A DNA stretch of 64,000 bases from the NCBI RefSeq assembly GCF_018829635.1, contig NZ_JAHKKG010000011.1, positions 248,001 to 312,000 on the forward strand, given 5' to 3'. Source of the DNA: Paractinoplanes bogorensis. Its GTDB lineage: Bacteria > Actinomycetota > Actinomycetes > Mycobacteriales > Micromonosporaceae. Shown here piece after piece: positions 24,416 to 34,219 of the stretch; the stretch's first letter is position 1; each line of letters begins with the position of its first letter. Made by a program: the position numbers and the translations under genes. The notes under the pieces were generated by a model that saw only the letters and a program-made list of their open reading frames with translations, had not been told where the DNA came from and did no database searches.

Positions 24416-26593
24416 ATGGCCACGTTGTTGCATCGCCTAGGACTGGGCGCCGTACGCCATAAGGCCATCGTCATGGTCGCCTGGCTGGTGGCCCTGATCG
24501 CGCTCGGCGCCGGCGCCGCCACGCTGTCCGGCACCATGGTCAACACCTTCTCGATTCCGGGGCAGGAGTCGACCACCGCGCTCGACCTGATGGAGAAGCG
24601 CTTCGGTGGCACGTCGACCGGCGCCACGGCCCAGGTCGTGATGGAGGCGCCGAACGGCAAGATCACCGACCAGGCCGCCGCCGGGCAGGTCGCCCAGGTC
24701 GTGGCCAAGCTGCAGAAGCTGCCCGGCGTGGTCGCGGCCTCCGACCCGTTCGACGCGCAGGCCCCGACCGTGTCGCAGGACCAGACTGCCGCGTACAGCA
24801 CGGTCACCTACGGCGTCACGGCCGAGCAGATCACCGCCGAGGAACGTGACGCTCTCACCGCCGTCGTCGACCAGTCGCGAAACCAGGACCTGACCGTCGA
24901 GGCGCGCGGCGAGGCGACCCAGGAGTCGGGCGCCGACATCGGTGGTGCCGGCGAGATCATCGGTGTCGTGGTGGCGCTGGTCGTGCTCGCGGTGACCTAC
25001 GGCGGGCTCGTCCTGGCCGGCATGAACCTGCTGACCGCCCTGATCGGCGTGGCCATCGGCGCGCTCGGCATCACCACGCTCAGCGGCTTCACCGAGTTGC
25101 AGGCGACCACCCCGATCCTCGCGATCATGCTGGGCCTGGCCGTCGGCATCGACTACGCGCTGTTCATTGTCACCCGGTTCCGCCAGGAACTGCGTCGCGG
25201 CCTGCCGGTGCCCGAGGCGGTCGCGCTCTCGGTCGGCACGGCCGGCTCCGCCGTCGTGACGGCCGGCCTGACCGTCGTGATCGCGCTGGCCGGGCTGTCC
25301 GTGGCCGGCATCCCGTTCCTGACCGAGATGGGCCTGGCCGCCGCGGCCACCATCGTCGTCGCCGTGCTGGTCGCGATCACGCTCGTGCCCGCTTTCCTGG
25401 GCGCCATCGGCAAGCGGGCGCTCCCCAAGGCCGCACGGCAAGATCCAACGGCTTTCCCCGTACGGGATAAAGGCTTCTATCGCGGGTGGGCGCACCTCGT
25501 GACCCACCAGCGGGTGCTCAGCCTCGTTGTCGCGGTAGCCGCGCTGGCCGTGATCGCCATCCCGTTCTTCTCGATGCAGACCACGCTGATCCAGCGGGCG
25601 GCCGAGGGCAGCAGCGCCGACCGGGCCGACCGGATCATCTCCGAGCGGTTCGGACCCGGGTTCGCCGGTCCGCTGCTGGTGCTGGTCGACGGGTCGGGTG
25701 CGGGTCAGTATGCGACGTCCGTACGGGAAAAGATCTCGTCTCTGCCGGACGTCGCCTATGTGGCCGAGCCGCAGCCGAGCCCGGCCGGGGACGCCGCCCT
25801 GATCACGATCATCCCGAAGTCGGGGCCGGAGGACACCGCGACGATCGACCTCGTGCACTCGATCCGCGACGACGTCGCCGACGGGCCGAACGCCCGGGTC
25901 TACGTGACCGGGCAGACCGCGGTCAGCATCGACGTGTCGCAGAAGCTGGACGACGCGCTGCCGGTCTATCTGATCCTGGTCGTCGGGCTGGCCTTCGTGC
26001 TGCTCGTGCTGGTGTTCCGCTCGCTGCTGGTGCCGGTCGTCGGCGTGCTCGGCTTCCTGCTCACGATCGGTGCCGCGCTCGGGGCCACCACCGCCGTCTT
26101 CCAGTGGGGCTGGCTGGCGAGCGTGGTCAACGCCCAGACGACCGGACCGCTGCTCAGCCTGGCGCCGATCATCATCGTCGGCATCCTGTTCGGGCTGGCC
26201 ATGGACTACCAGGTGTTCCTCGTCTCGCGGATGCACGAGGCGTACGCCCACGGTGCCTCGCCGCGCGACGCCGTGGTCACCGGTTTCCGGCAGGCGGCCC
26301 CGGTGGTCGTGGCGGCGGCGACGATCATGTTCGCGGTGTTCGCCGGCTTCGTGCCGGAGGGCAACGACACGATCAAGCCGATCGCGTTCGCGCTGGCCAT
26401 CGGCATCCTGTTCGACGCGCTGGTGATCCGGATGGTCGCCGTGCCGGCCGCGATCGCGCTGCTCGGCCGCTCGGCCTGGTGGCTGCCGCGCTGGCTGGGC
26501 TGGCTGCCGGCCGTCGACGTGGAGGGCGCGGCCCTCGAGCGGCACGTCCCGGACGACGCCCGCGACATCGAGGAGCACGCGCACGCCGCCTGA
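24416..26593 (+). CDS. MMPL-family transporter in tetR operon
   Basis: A 725-residue RND-type exporter with two halves. Motifs: GVAIGALGITTLSGFTELQ, LGLAVGIDYALFIVTRFRQELRRG and GLAMDYQVFLVSRMHEAYAHG, with large extracytoplasmic loops at about 40-185 and 370-520. It is only distantly like the MMPL at 20304-22520 and is not a duplicate. AAGGGAA precedes the ATG by nine bases. The short gap after tetR is full of AAGGCACGACA-like repeats. Substrate unknown; drug or lipid export is typical of TetR-linked members. Confidence 0.92.
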   Translation: MATLLHRLGLGAVRHKAIVMVAWLVALIALGAGAATLSGTMVNTFSIPGQESTTALDLMEKRFGGTSTGATAQVVMEAPNGKITDQAAAGQVAQVVAKLQKLPGVVAASDPFDAQAPTVSQDQTAAYSTVTYGVTAEQITAEERDALTAVVDQSRNQDLTVEARGEATQESGADIGGAGEIIGVVVALVVLAVTYGGLVLAGMNLLTALIGVAIGALGITTLSGFTELQATTPILAIMLGLAVGIDYALFIVTRFRQELRRGLPVPEAVALSVGTAGSAVVTAGLTVVIALAGLSVAGIPFLTEMGLAAAATIVVAVLVAITLVPAFLGAIGKRALPKAARQDPTAFPVRDKGFYRGWAHLVTHQRVLSLVVAVAALAVIAIPFFSMQTTLIQRAAEGSSADRADRIISERFGPGFAGPLLVLVDGSGAGQYATSVREKISSLPDVAYVAEPQPSPAGDAALITIIPKSGPEDTATIDLVHSIRDDVADGPNARVYVTGQTAVSIDVSQKLDDALPVYLILVVGLAFVLLVLVFRSLLVPVVGVLGFLLTIGAALGATTAVFQWGWLASVVNAQTTGPLLSLAPIIIVGILFGLAMDYQVFLVSRMHEAYAHGASPRDAVVTGFRQAAPVVVAAATIMFAVFAGFVPEGNDTIKPIAFALAIGILFDALVIRMVAVPAAIALLGRSAWWLPRWLGWLPAVDVEGAALERHVPDDARDIEEHAHAA

Positions 26594-26599
26594 GCACCT

Positions 26600-26632
26600 C
26601 GACGGCGGTCCCGGGAGGCTCCGGGGCCGTCG
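26600..26632 (+). terminator. Hairpin after MMPL gene
   Basis: CGACGG (26600-26605) pairs with CCGTCG (26627-26632) with an inner CCGG/CCGG, seven bases past the stop. Confidence 0.55.
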
Positions 26633-26726
26633 TCTAAGCGCCTGGGAACGCCTTTTGCCGTAAATATCCGCTAGCAGGTCGGCGAATCCCCCACGTAACG
26701 GGCGTCCGGCTTGCTGAAATTGGAGG

Positions 26727-29700
26727 ATGTGGCCGGAACATGAAGCGGATTTGAGTGTGCTGCCAGGCGCCGACGTCAGGTCGGCCCTGGAGACGTGGCG
26801 TTCCGGCCTGGTCGACCTGACCGGCACCAACCCCCTGCTCAACTTCGCCCGGGTGCCCTCGGGCTCGGTCGAGATCACCGGTCCGTCGCCCAAGCTCATC
26901 GTGAAGGTGCTGCAGGAGGGCGGCGGCTACGCCTTCCACACCGACGACCCCGAGGCCGGCGGGCACGTGCTGCGCACCGAGCTGGCCGAGGAGCAGCTGG
27001 GCGCCCTGCTGCACCACTTCTGGCGGCGCTCCCGGCAGGAGATGCTCGACCGGGGCGTCTCGCCGCTCTACCTCGGCCTGGGCATGCTGCACTGGTCGGA
27101 CGACGACGGTTCCCCGTACGAAAGCCCGATCCTGCTGATCCCGGTCGAGATCGACCCGGCCGGTCCGCGCCTGATCGCCCGCCCCGAGGACCCGATCGTC
27201 AACCCCGCCCTGGTCGTCCGGATGGGCGAGCTCGACATCGACATCCCCGAGATCAACTCGCTGGCCGAGCTGGACGTCACCGTGCTCTGGGCCAAGGTCG
27301 ACGTGGCCATCGGTGAGCGGCGCGGCTGGTACGCCGACGAGACGGTCACCCTGAGCTGCCTCAGCGTGCACCGCGAGGCGATGTACTACGACCTGTTCGA
27401 GAACGAGCCGCACATCGTCGAGCACCCGGTCGTCCGCGCGCTGGCCACCCACGACGCCGACCGGGCGTTCGCGTTCGAGCCCACCCCGGTCGAGCGGATC
27501 GACGTGGTCGCGCCGCCCGAGGACGTGCCGCTGATCCTGGACGCCGACGCGACCCAGCGGGTGGCCGTGGCCGCCGCCGTGGCCGGGCGCAGCTTCGTGC
27601 TCGACGGGGCGCCCGGCACCGGCAAGTCCCAGACGATCGCCAACATCGTCGGCGGGCTGCTGCACGCGGGCAAGCGGGTGCTGGTGGTCTCGGAGAAGGC
27701 GGCCGCGCTCGACACCGTGCAGCGCCGGCTCACCGATGCCGGGCTCGGCAACTACCTGCTCGCCCTGCACAGCGATCTGACCGGGCGGCGCGAGGTGGCC
27801 GGTGTGCTGGCCGCCGCGCTCGAGACCGACGCGGCGGCGCTGGCGACGATGGACCCGATCGACCGGCGCGCGGTGCGGGAACGGCGGGAGCGGCTCACCT
27901 CGTACGCGGAAAGCCTCAATCGCCTCCGTCAGCCGCTCGGCCGCAGCCTGTTCGAAGTGCTGGGCATCTGCGCCCGCCTGCTCGACGTGCCGGCCGCCCC
28001 GGTCGCGAGCGTGCAGCCGCACGACCTGACCGGCGAGTCGATCTATCGGATCCGGGACGCGGTGGCCCGGCTCGGGCGGGTGCGCAGCGAGACCTACCTG
28101 TGGCGCGACGCGATCGACCGCGAACCGCTGGACGCCCGCCTGCGCACCGCCATGACCGCGCTCGGCAAGCTGGCCGAGACCGTGATCGCCAACTCGCCCG
28201 TGGCCGACGCGTTCGACCTGCACGAACCCTCCGGCGCGGCCCGGCTGGCCGCCCTCTCGGCCCACGCCGGCAAGCGCCCGGTCAAGGTCGAGGAGGACTG
28301 GCTCACGGTCGACAGCATCCAGCCGGTGCAGAAGGCGGCCACCGACCTCACCCGCTCGCTGGCCGCGCTGCGCTACGGGGGCATCCCGTGGACCGAACTG
28401 CCGTCGGCCGACGAACTGGCGAACGTGCCCGACCTGTCGCACCTGATTCCCGAGGCGATCGACCTCAAGCCGCTCAACGCGGCCCAGGCCGACCACCTGG
28501 CCAACAAGTTCGCCGAGGAGGCCGACCGCCTGGAGAGCCGGCAGGAGAGCCTGGACCGGGTCACCGCCCGGCTCGGCCTGCCCAACGTGGTGACGTTCCC
28601 CGACTCGGCGCGCGTCATCACGATTGCCGACCTGATCAACCGGGAGCACAAGCCCGAGCCCGCCTGGTTCGAGACCGGCGGGATGGCCGCCGCGCACGTC
28701 GCGGTCCGGGCGCTGCGGCTCGCGATCGAACGCGTACGGGAAACCGAATCTCAGGCTCGTCAGCACTTCGACGAGGGCGTGCTGGAGGAGCCGATCACCG
28801 AGGTGGCCGACCGGCTGACCCGGAACCGGGGCCCGCGCAAGCTGCTGCGGCCCTATCGGCGCGACAAGAAGCTGGCCGCCGAGTCGGCCCTGCCCGACGT
28901 GAAGCCGGCCGAGGCCGTGGCCAACGTCGAGGACGCCGCCGCCTGGAAGAACGCGCTCGAGGAACTGGACGAGGCCGCGACCGAGCACGCCGAACTGCTG
29001 GGCCGGCACTGGAAGGGCATGAACACCGACTTCCACGCCGTGCAGGAGGCCCTGCACACGGCGGACGAGGTGATCCGCGAGGTGCCGGCCGACGCGCTGC
29101 CCGCGGTGACCGTGCACGTCTGCGCGCCCCGGCCCAACAGCGCGCTGCTGCGGATCGTCGGCGAGGCCCGCGACGAGTTCACCCGATTCCGCACCACGCT
29201 GCGCTCGGCACCCGCCCGCGCGCCGCGACCCGAACTGGGTGAGGGCGCGATCGCCGACGCGGTGACCTGGCTGCGCGCGCACATGACCCCGCTGCACGCG
29301 GCGGCCGAGATGATCCGGTCGTACAGCGTGCCCACCGGCCGCGACCTCACCCTGGCCGAGGCCATGGAGATCGCCGAGCAGCGGCAGGCGGCGACCGACG
29401 CCGAGGCGGCCATCTGGGCCGAGGCGGCCGCGCACTCGGCGGTGCTGGGCACGGTCTACCGCGGTACCAAGACCGACGACGAGGCGATGAACGAGGTCGT
29501 GGCGTGGACGGTGGCGGCCCGGCGGCTGATGACCGGCGAGGACGCCGCGATGACCCGCGAACAGGCCCACGCGCTGATGGAGGCACACCCGACCGACGGG
29601 CTGCCGGCCGCGGTGGCGGGCTGGGAGACGGCCCGTACGCAGGTGCTGGCCGCGTTCTCGGCCGACCGCCACGACGAACTGAACAAGCGGCTGGGCGACT

Positions 29701-31511
29701 ACGACAACGCCCGCGACCTGCTGGTCGAGCTGCTGCACGACCCCGAGGGTCAGCACGAGTGGTTCCGGCACGAGGATGCCCGCCGGGTGCTGGTCGAACA
29801 CGGGCTGGCCGAGGCGCTGGACTTCTGCGCCGAGGAGGAGACGGCCATCGACCAGGTGTGGCCGGTGCTGGAACGCGCCCTGTTCCGGGGCTGGGCCGAC
29901 GCGGTGATCGAGGAGGACCCGGGCCTGCAGCCGGTGTCGGCCGAGGACCGTACCCACCTGGTCGAGGTCTACCGCCTGCTCGACCACGAGCTGACCTCGG
30001 CCGCGCTGGCCGACATCGTCTACGCCGTCGAGGCCCGGCGCCCGTCGGCCTCGGCCGCCGGCGAACCCGGCGTGATCCGGCGCGAGGGCAACAAGCAGTC
30101 CGGTCACCTGCCGGTGCAGGAACTGCTGGCCCAGGCCCGGCACGCCGTCCAGGGCCTCAAGCCGTGCCTGCTGATGAGCCCGCTCGCGGTGAGCCGCTAC
30201 CTGCCGCCCGAGATGGAATTCGACATGGTCATCATCGACGAGGCGTCCCAGGTGACCACGGCCGACGCGATCAACTGCATCTACCGCGGCGACGCCCTGG
30301 TGGTCGCGGGCGACGACCGCCAGCTGCCCCCGACCAGCTACTACGACCGGGTCGAGGACGACGTCACCGACCACCCGTCCATCCTCGACCTGGCCCGCGA
30401 GACGTTCCCCGTGCTGCACCTGGGCTGGCACCACCGCAGCCGGCACGAGGCACTGTTCGCCTTCGCCAACCTGGCCTACTACCACGGGCGGCTGGTCGGG
30501 CTGACCCGCTGCTATCCGCAGGAACCCGGCCACGGCGTCGAGATGTTCCTGGTCGACGGCGTCTACCGGCGGCAGACGACCTCGGACAACCCGATCGAGG
30601 CGGACGCGGTGGCCGAGCGGGTGCTGCACCACTACGCCACCCGCCCCGGCAAGAGCCTCGGCGTGGTGACGCTCTCGGTGGCCCAGGCCGACGCGGTCGA
30701 CGACGCGGTCCGGCACGCCCTCGCCGAGCGGCCCGACCTCGAGCACTTCCTGGACGACAACGACCGGCTCACCGGCTTCTTCTGCAAGAGCCTGGAGGCG
30801 GTGCAGGGCGACGTCCGCGACGTGATCATCATGTCGGTCGGCTACGGCTACGACGAGAACGACAAGATCAGCACGAACTTCGGCGCGATGAACCGGCCCG
30901 GCGGGTGGCGCCGGCTCAACGTGGCGATCACCCGGGCCCGGGAACGGGTCGAGGTGGTCTCGTCGATCCGCAGCGGGGATGTGCCCGACATGGGCAACGA
31001 GAGCGTGCGGCATCTCAAGGCGTTCCTCGAGTACGCCGAGCGTGCGGCCGCCACGCTGGGCCGTGACGCCTCCGATCGGGAGGACGCGTCGCCGTTCGAG
31101 GATGCTGTGCTGTCGTCGTTGCTGTCGTGGGGTTATCGCGTGCGGCGGCGGGTCGGGGCGGCCGGGCACTGGATCGATCTCGGCGTGCTGCACCCGGACT
31201 CTTCCTCGTCGGCGGACGTCTTCGCCATCGGTATCGAGTTCGACGGGCCCGACTACCAGGCGATCCCGTCCGCCCGCGACCGTGACCGGCTGCGCGACGA
31301 GGAGTTGAGCGCTCTGGGCTGGCACATGCATCGCATCTGGTCGGTGGCCTGGTATCAGAACCCGGCCGAGGAGCAGAACCGGCTGCGGGCCGCGATCGAC
31401 CGGGCGCTGGCCGATCCGGTCGGGGTGGACCAGCTCACCACGCCGGAGTGGCCGCCCTACCGGGCCATCTCGGGCGAACTACTGCCACCGGAGACCAGCG
31501 ACCTCCCTTAG
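26727..31511 (+). CDS. DUF4011 / SF1 helicase / endonuclease-like giant protein (Hhe-like)
   Basis: A 1594-residue protein. The N-terminus (ETWRSGLVDLTGTNPLLNF, VEITGPSPKLI) is DUF4011-like. Walker A GAPGTGKSQTIANI is near residues 294-300. A long helical insert follows, then Walker B VIIDEASQVTTADAI, GDDRQLPPTSYYD, WHHRSRHEALFAFANLAYY and the late helicase motif VAITRARERVEVV (UvrD/AAA_12 type). The last 170 residues (DAVLSSLLSWGYRVRRRVGAAGHWIDLGV, GIEFDGPDYQ, DRDRLRDEELSALGWHMHRIWSVAWYQNP) look like a PD-(D/E)XK/Vsr-type nuclease. This order resembles the Hhe anti-phage gene (DUF4011-helicase-Vsr) from defence surveys. No methylase is adjacent. GGAGG abuts the ATG, so the start is not certain. 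Confidence 0.82.
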   Translation: MWPEHEADLSVLPGADVRSALETWRSGLVDLTGTNPLLNFARVPSGSVEITGPSPKLIVKVLQEGGGYAFHTDDPEAGGHVLRTELAEEQLGALLHHFWRRSRQEMLDRGVSPLYLGLGMLHWSDDDGSPYESPILLIPVEIDPAGPRLIARPEDPIVNPALVVRMGELDIDIPEINSLAELDVTVLWAKVDVAIGERRGWYADETVTLSCLSVHREAMYYDLFENEPHIVEHPVVRALATHDADRAFAFEPTPVERIDVVAPPEDVPLILDADATQRVAVAAAVAGRSFVLDGAPGTGKSQTIANIVGGLLHAGKRVLVVSEKAAALDTVQRRLTDAGLGNYLLALHSDLTGRREVAGVLAAALETDAAALATMDPIDRRAVRERRERLTSYAESLNRLRQPLGRSLFEVLGICARLLDVPAAPVASVQPHDLTGESIYRIRDAVARLGRVRSETYLWRDAIDREPLDARLRTAMTALGKLAETVIANSPVADAFDLHEPSGAARLAALSAHAGKRPVKVEEDWLTVDSIQPVQKAATDLTRSLAALRYGGIPWTELPSADELANVPDLSHLIPEAIDLKPLNAAQADHLANKFAEEADRLESRQESLDRVTARLGLPNVVTFPDSARVITIADLINREHKPEPAWFETGGMAAAHVAVRALRLAIERVRETESQARQHFDEGVLEEPITEVADRLTRNRGPRKLLRPYRRDKKLAAESALPDVKPAEAVANVEDAAAWKNALEELDEAATEHAELLGRHWKGMNTDFHAVQEALHTADEVIREVPADALPAVTVHVCAPRPNSALLRIVGEARDEFTRFRTTLRSAPARAPRPELGEGAIADAVTWLRAHMTPLHAAAEMIRSYSVPTGRDLTLAEAMEIAEQRQAATDAEAAIWAEAAAHSAVLGTVYRGTKTDDEAMNEVVAWTVAARRLMTGEDAAMTREQAHALMEAHPTDGLPAAVAGWETARTQVLAAFSADRHDELNKRLGDYDNARDLLVELLHDPEGQHEWFRHEDARRVLVEHGLAEALDFCAEEETAIDQVWPVLERALFRGWADAVIEEDPGLQPVSAEDRTHLVEVYRLLDHELTSAALADIVYAVEARRPSASAAGEPGVIRREGNKQSGHLPVQELLAQARHAVQGLKPCLLMSPLAVSRYLPPEMEFDMVIIDEASQVTTADAINCIYRGDALVVAGDDRQLPPTSYYDRVEDDVTDHPSILDLARETFPVLHLGWHHRSRHEALFAFANLAYYHGRLVGLTRCYPQEPGHGVEMFLVDGVYRRQTTSDNPIEADAVAERVLHHYATRPGKSLGVVTLSVAQADAVDDAVRHALAERPDLEHFLDDNDRLTGFFCKSLEAVQGDVRDVIIMSVGYGYDENDKISTNFGAMNRPGGWRRLNVAITRARERVEVVSSIRSGDVPDMGNESVRHLKAFLEYAERAAATLGRDASDREDASPFEDAVLSSLLSWGYRVRRRVGAAGHWIDLGVLHPDSSSSADVFAIGIEFDGPDYQAIPSARDRDRLRDEELSALGWHMHRIWSVAWYQNPAEEQNRLRAAIDRALADPVGVDQLTTPEWPPYRAISGELLPPETSDLP

Positions 31512-31610
31512 CGTCTCTTTGCGCCGCTTCTCTTTTCTTTGCTGCCACTTTCGAGTTAAAAGCCGGTATTCGCGCATGGTGATCTCTTCCGTGGGTAGGC
31601 GTCGCCCTTC

Positions 31611-32426
31611 ATGGAGACCTCTCGTTGGCCAGGCATGCGCGGACGCCATGCGATCGGCCGTACCCCTGCCCGCAGCGGCAGCGTGGCCGTGACAGCGGAC
31701 ATCGAAACCGCCGTCACCGTCGTCACCGTCCGCGGAATGTGGAGCCGCCCCCTGCGCGGCGACGCGTTCATAGCCGTCAAGAAGGCACTCGGCGAACACC
31801 CCACGGCCCTGATCGTCGACCTCTGCGAAGTGATCGACCCGCAGGCCACCAGTGCGTCGACCTGGCTGACCGTGTCCCGGGTCGGCTCCTCGATGGAACC
31901 GGCGGTCGGTGTCGCCGCCTGCCTGCCCCGCGGCGCCGCGCTGGCCGAACGACTCCGGCGGCTCGGCGCGAGGTACTTCCTGCCGATCTACGACGACCTG
32001 GCCCACGCCCGCTCGGTGGTGGCCGTCGGCGGCCCGCGCCCCGATCGCATGCGGATCGACCTGCAACCCCACCCGGACAGCCCCGCCCTGGCCCGCAACC
32101 TCGTCACCGAAGCCTGCGGAGCCTGGGGCATGCCGGCCGACGTGCTTTACCCGGCCCGGCTGGTCATGAGCGAACTGGCCGCCAACGCCATGGAACACGC
32201 GGCCACACCGTTCTCGGCCATGGTCGTGCGCCGCGGCGACGGCCTCCACCTGGTCGTCAGCGACTGTGAACCGCGCCTGCCCCAGCTCGTCGACCAGAGC
32301 GCCGGCGAGTTTCTTTACGTACGCGGGCAGGGGCTGCGCACCGTACAGGCGGCCTCGTCAGCCTGGGGCTCACTACCGACCCGGGACGGCAAGATGGTCT
32401 GGGCCACCGTCCGTCCCGGGTTCTAG
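31611..32426 (+). CDS. STAS-like plus HATPase (RsbW-like) fusion protein
   Basis: A 271-residue protein. Residues about 28-130 resemble a STAS or MEDS-type module (VTVVTVRGMWSRPLRGDAFIAVKKALGEHPTALIVDLCEVIDP). Residues 145-271 are a GHKL ATPase/anti-sigma kinase domain with N-box VMSELAANAMEHA and a late GQGLRTVQAASSAWG. It probably regulates a sigma factor or antagonist by phosphorylation; no partner is adjacent, though a STAS protein lies at 4863-5282. The start is uncertain (GTG 31683 is possible). The 99-bp upstream gap is T-rich and has no clear signal. Confidence 0.72.
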   Translation: METSRWPGMRGRHAIGRTPARSGSVAVTADIETAVTVVTVRGMWSRPLRGDAFIAVKKALGEHPTALIVDLCEVIDPQATSASTWLTVSRVGSSMEPAVGVAACLPRGAALAERLRRLGARYFLPIYDDLAHARSVVAVGGPRPDRMRIDLQPHPDSPALARNLVTEACGAWGMPADVLYPARLVMSELAANAMEHAATPFSAMVVRRGDGLHLVVSDCEPRLPQLVDQSAGEFLYVRGQGLRTVQAASSAWGSLPTRDGKMVWATVRPGF

Positions 32427-32442
32427 TTCTTATTTTGAGCCG

Positions 32443-33852
32443 TCAGTTGCTGACGCTGACCTTTTCCGGCTGCGTCTCGTTCGACGCCGCCGCCGTGGCC
32501 GCGTCCGCCTCTTCGGCCTCGCGCACCCGCCGGAACGGGTCGCCGTAATCCTTCATGGCCCGCCGTGCAAATGCCTGCTGCTCGGTCGCCACCCGCTCGG
32601 ACCGGCCCCGGCCGAGGAAACTGACCGCCCAGTGCAGCACCGTCGTGAACCTGTTCTTGAACCCGACCAGGTAGACCACGTGCACCGCCAGCCACATCAC
32701 CCAGGCGAAGAACCCCGAAAGCCGCAGCTTGCCGACGCTGGCCACCGCAGAGAACCGCGAAATCGTGGCCATGCTGCCCTTGTCGAAATACTTGAACGGC
32801 TCCGGCGCCTCCTTGTGGCGCAGCCGGCGCTTGATCACATCGGCCGCGTACCGGCCGCCCTGGATGGCGACCTGCGCGACCCCCGGCAACGGATTACCGT
32901 CCGCACCCTTCAGGTGCATCATGTCGCCCAGCACGAAGATCTCGGGGTGACCCGGCACAGTCAGGTCCGGCTGCACCAGCACCCGGCCCGCGCGGTCGGT
33001 CTCGGCCCCCGCCGACTCGGCGATCTGCTTCGACAACGGCGGCGCCTGCACGCCCGCCGCCCACACCTTGGTCATCGACGGGATGCGCTGGTGACCACGC
33101 TCCGACTCGACCTCGATGCCGGTCAGGTCGACGTCGACCACCTTGGTGTTCAACTCGACCTCGACACCCATCAGGTGCAGCTGGCGCAACGCCCGGGTCG
33201 ACAAGTGGTCGCCGAACGTGTTCAGCACCGCGCCCACGGCGTCGATCAGGATGATGCGGGCCTTGCTCGGGTCGATGTGCTTGTACTGCCCCACCAGGTT
33301 GCGGTGCGCCAGCTCGGCGATCTGACCGGCCATCTCGACCCCGGTCGGCCCGGCCCCGACCACCACGAAGGTCAGCCAGCGCTCCTGCGCCTCCGGATCG
33401 GTCTGCAGGTCGGCGATCTCGAACGCACCGAAGATCTTGGCCCGCAACTCGAGCGCGTCGTCGATGCTCTTCATGCCCGGCGCATAGTCGTTGAAGTGGT
33501 CATTCCCGAAATACGACTGCGACGCCCCCGCGGCGACGATCAGCGAGTCGTACTCAACGGTGTAGTCGATGCCCGGCCCGGCGACGTCGACAATCTTGCG
33601 CTCGGTGTCGACGCTGCGAGCCCAGCCCAGCTTGACGTCGACGTTGTCCTGGCCCTTGAGAACCTCACGGATGGGCGGGGCGATCTCGCCCTCGGACAGG
33701 ACGCCGGTCGCCACCTGGTAGAGAAGGGGCTGGAACAGGTGGTAAGCCGTGCCGTTGATGAGCGTGATGTCGACGTTGGCGTTGCGGAGCGCCCGGATCG
33801 CGAACAGACCCCCGAAGCCGGCGCCGATGACTGCCACCCGATGCCGCTGCAT
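32443..33852 (-). CDS. ndh: Type II NADH:quinone dehydrogenase (NDH-2)
   Basis: A 469-residue flavoprotein: FAD motif VIGAGFGGL at residues 7-15, second Rossmann VVVGAGPTGVEMAGQIAEL, third FAD motif PEIFVLGDMMHL, and quinone-site AQVAIQGGRYAA. The C-terminal amphipathic or hydrophobic region (FAWVMWLAVHVVYLVGF) anchors it to the inner membrane face. It passes electrons from NADH to menaquinone without proton pumping. The 5' GGGAG supports ATG 33852. It is tail-to-tail with the STAS/HATPase gene. Confidence 0.93.
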   Translation of the reverse strand: MQRHRVAVIGAGFGGLFAIRALRNANVDITLINGTAYHLFQPLLYQVATGVLSEGEIAPPIREVLKGQDNVDVKLGWARSVDTERKIVDVAGPGIDYTVEYDSLIVAAGASQSYFGNDHFNDYAPGMKSIDDALELRAKIFGAFEIADLQTDPEAQERWLTFVVVGAGPTGVEMAGQIAELAHRNLVGQYKHIDPSKARIILIDAVGAVLNTFGDHLSTRALRQLHLMGVEVELNTKVVDVDLTGIEVESERGHQRIPSMTKVWAAGVQAPPLSKQIAESAGAETDRAGRVLVQPDLTVPGHPEIFVLGDMMHLKGADGNPLPGVAQVAIQGGRYAADVIKRRLRHKEAPEPFKYFDKGSMATISRFSAVASVGKLRLSGFFAWVMWLAVHVVYLVGFKNRFTTVLHWAVSFLGRGRSERVATEQQAFARRAMKDYGDPFRRVREAEEADAATAAASNETQPEKVSVSN

Positions 33853-33930
33853 TACCACTCCCTCGGTGCTCGGTGTCTCACTAAGTAGAGCACCCTGACC
33901 AGGCCGATTATGCCGTGAGTACCAACACTG

Positions 33931-33954
33931 TGGAGGCACCCCGAGGTGCCTCCA
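33931..33954. promoter_or_regulatory. Perfect stem-loop upstream of ndh
   Basis: TGGAGGCACC-CCGA-GGTGCCTCCA, followed on the plus strand by GGAGATCCTTTTT, so it looks like a plus-strand terminator although no plus-strand gene precedes it. On the minus strand it lies 79-102 bases upstream of ndh, next to a CATAAT (-10-like), so it may instead be an operator at the ndh -35. The remaining 590 bp up to the ParA gene hold only the palindromes listed below. Confidence 0.5.
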
Positions 33955-34135
33955 GGAGATCCTTTTTGCCCGGCCCGGCCGGGGGAAAACCCGGATTCCG
34001 TCATCATGCCCGAACCGTCGGCGCTACCGTGAGGGTTTGGGCAGGTAGACCGCCTCACATCTGCGCGCCCGCGCCCGGCTCGGCCGAGGACTCACGGCGG
34101 TGCTCGCCTCCATGGCGGGTCGATCCGGCTCCCGG

Positions 34136-34159
34136 CGGGTACCGGGATCCCGGTACCCG
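34136..34159. promoter_or_regulatory. Perfect 24-bp palindrome upstream of the ParA cassette
   Basis: Left half CGGGTACCGGGA, right half its exact complement. It is 288 bp upstream of the ParA start with no gene between. It could be an operator, a centromere-like site for the ParA system or a strong hairpin. Confidence 0.6.
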
Positions 34160-34219
34160 GAATCAACGCGCCGAAGATACCGAAATCATTGGCCGGACGT
34201 CCGGGATGGACCCGTACCG

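Noticed and set aside
26634..31331. A 1565-codon open frame on the minus strand opposite the helicase gene
   Set aside because: Its protein is a run of Arg/Val/Gly/Asp with no motif, as expected for the antisense of a high-GC gene; the plus strand shows clear helicase motifs.
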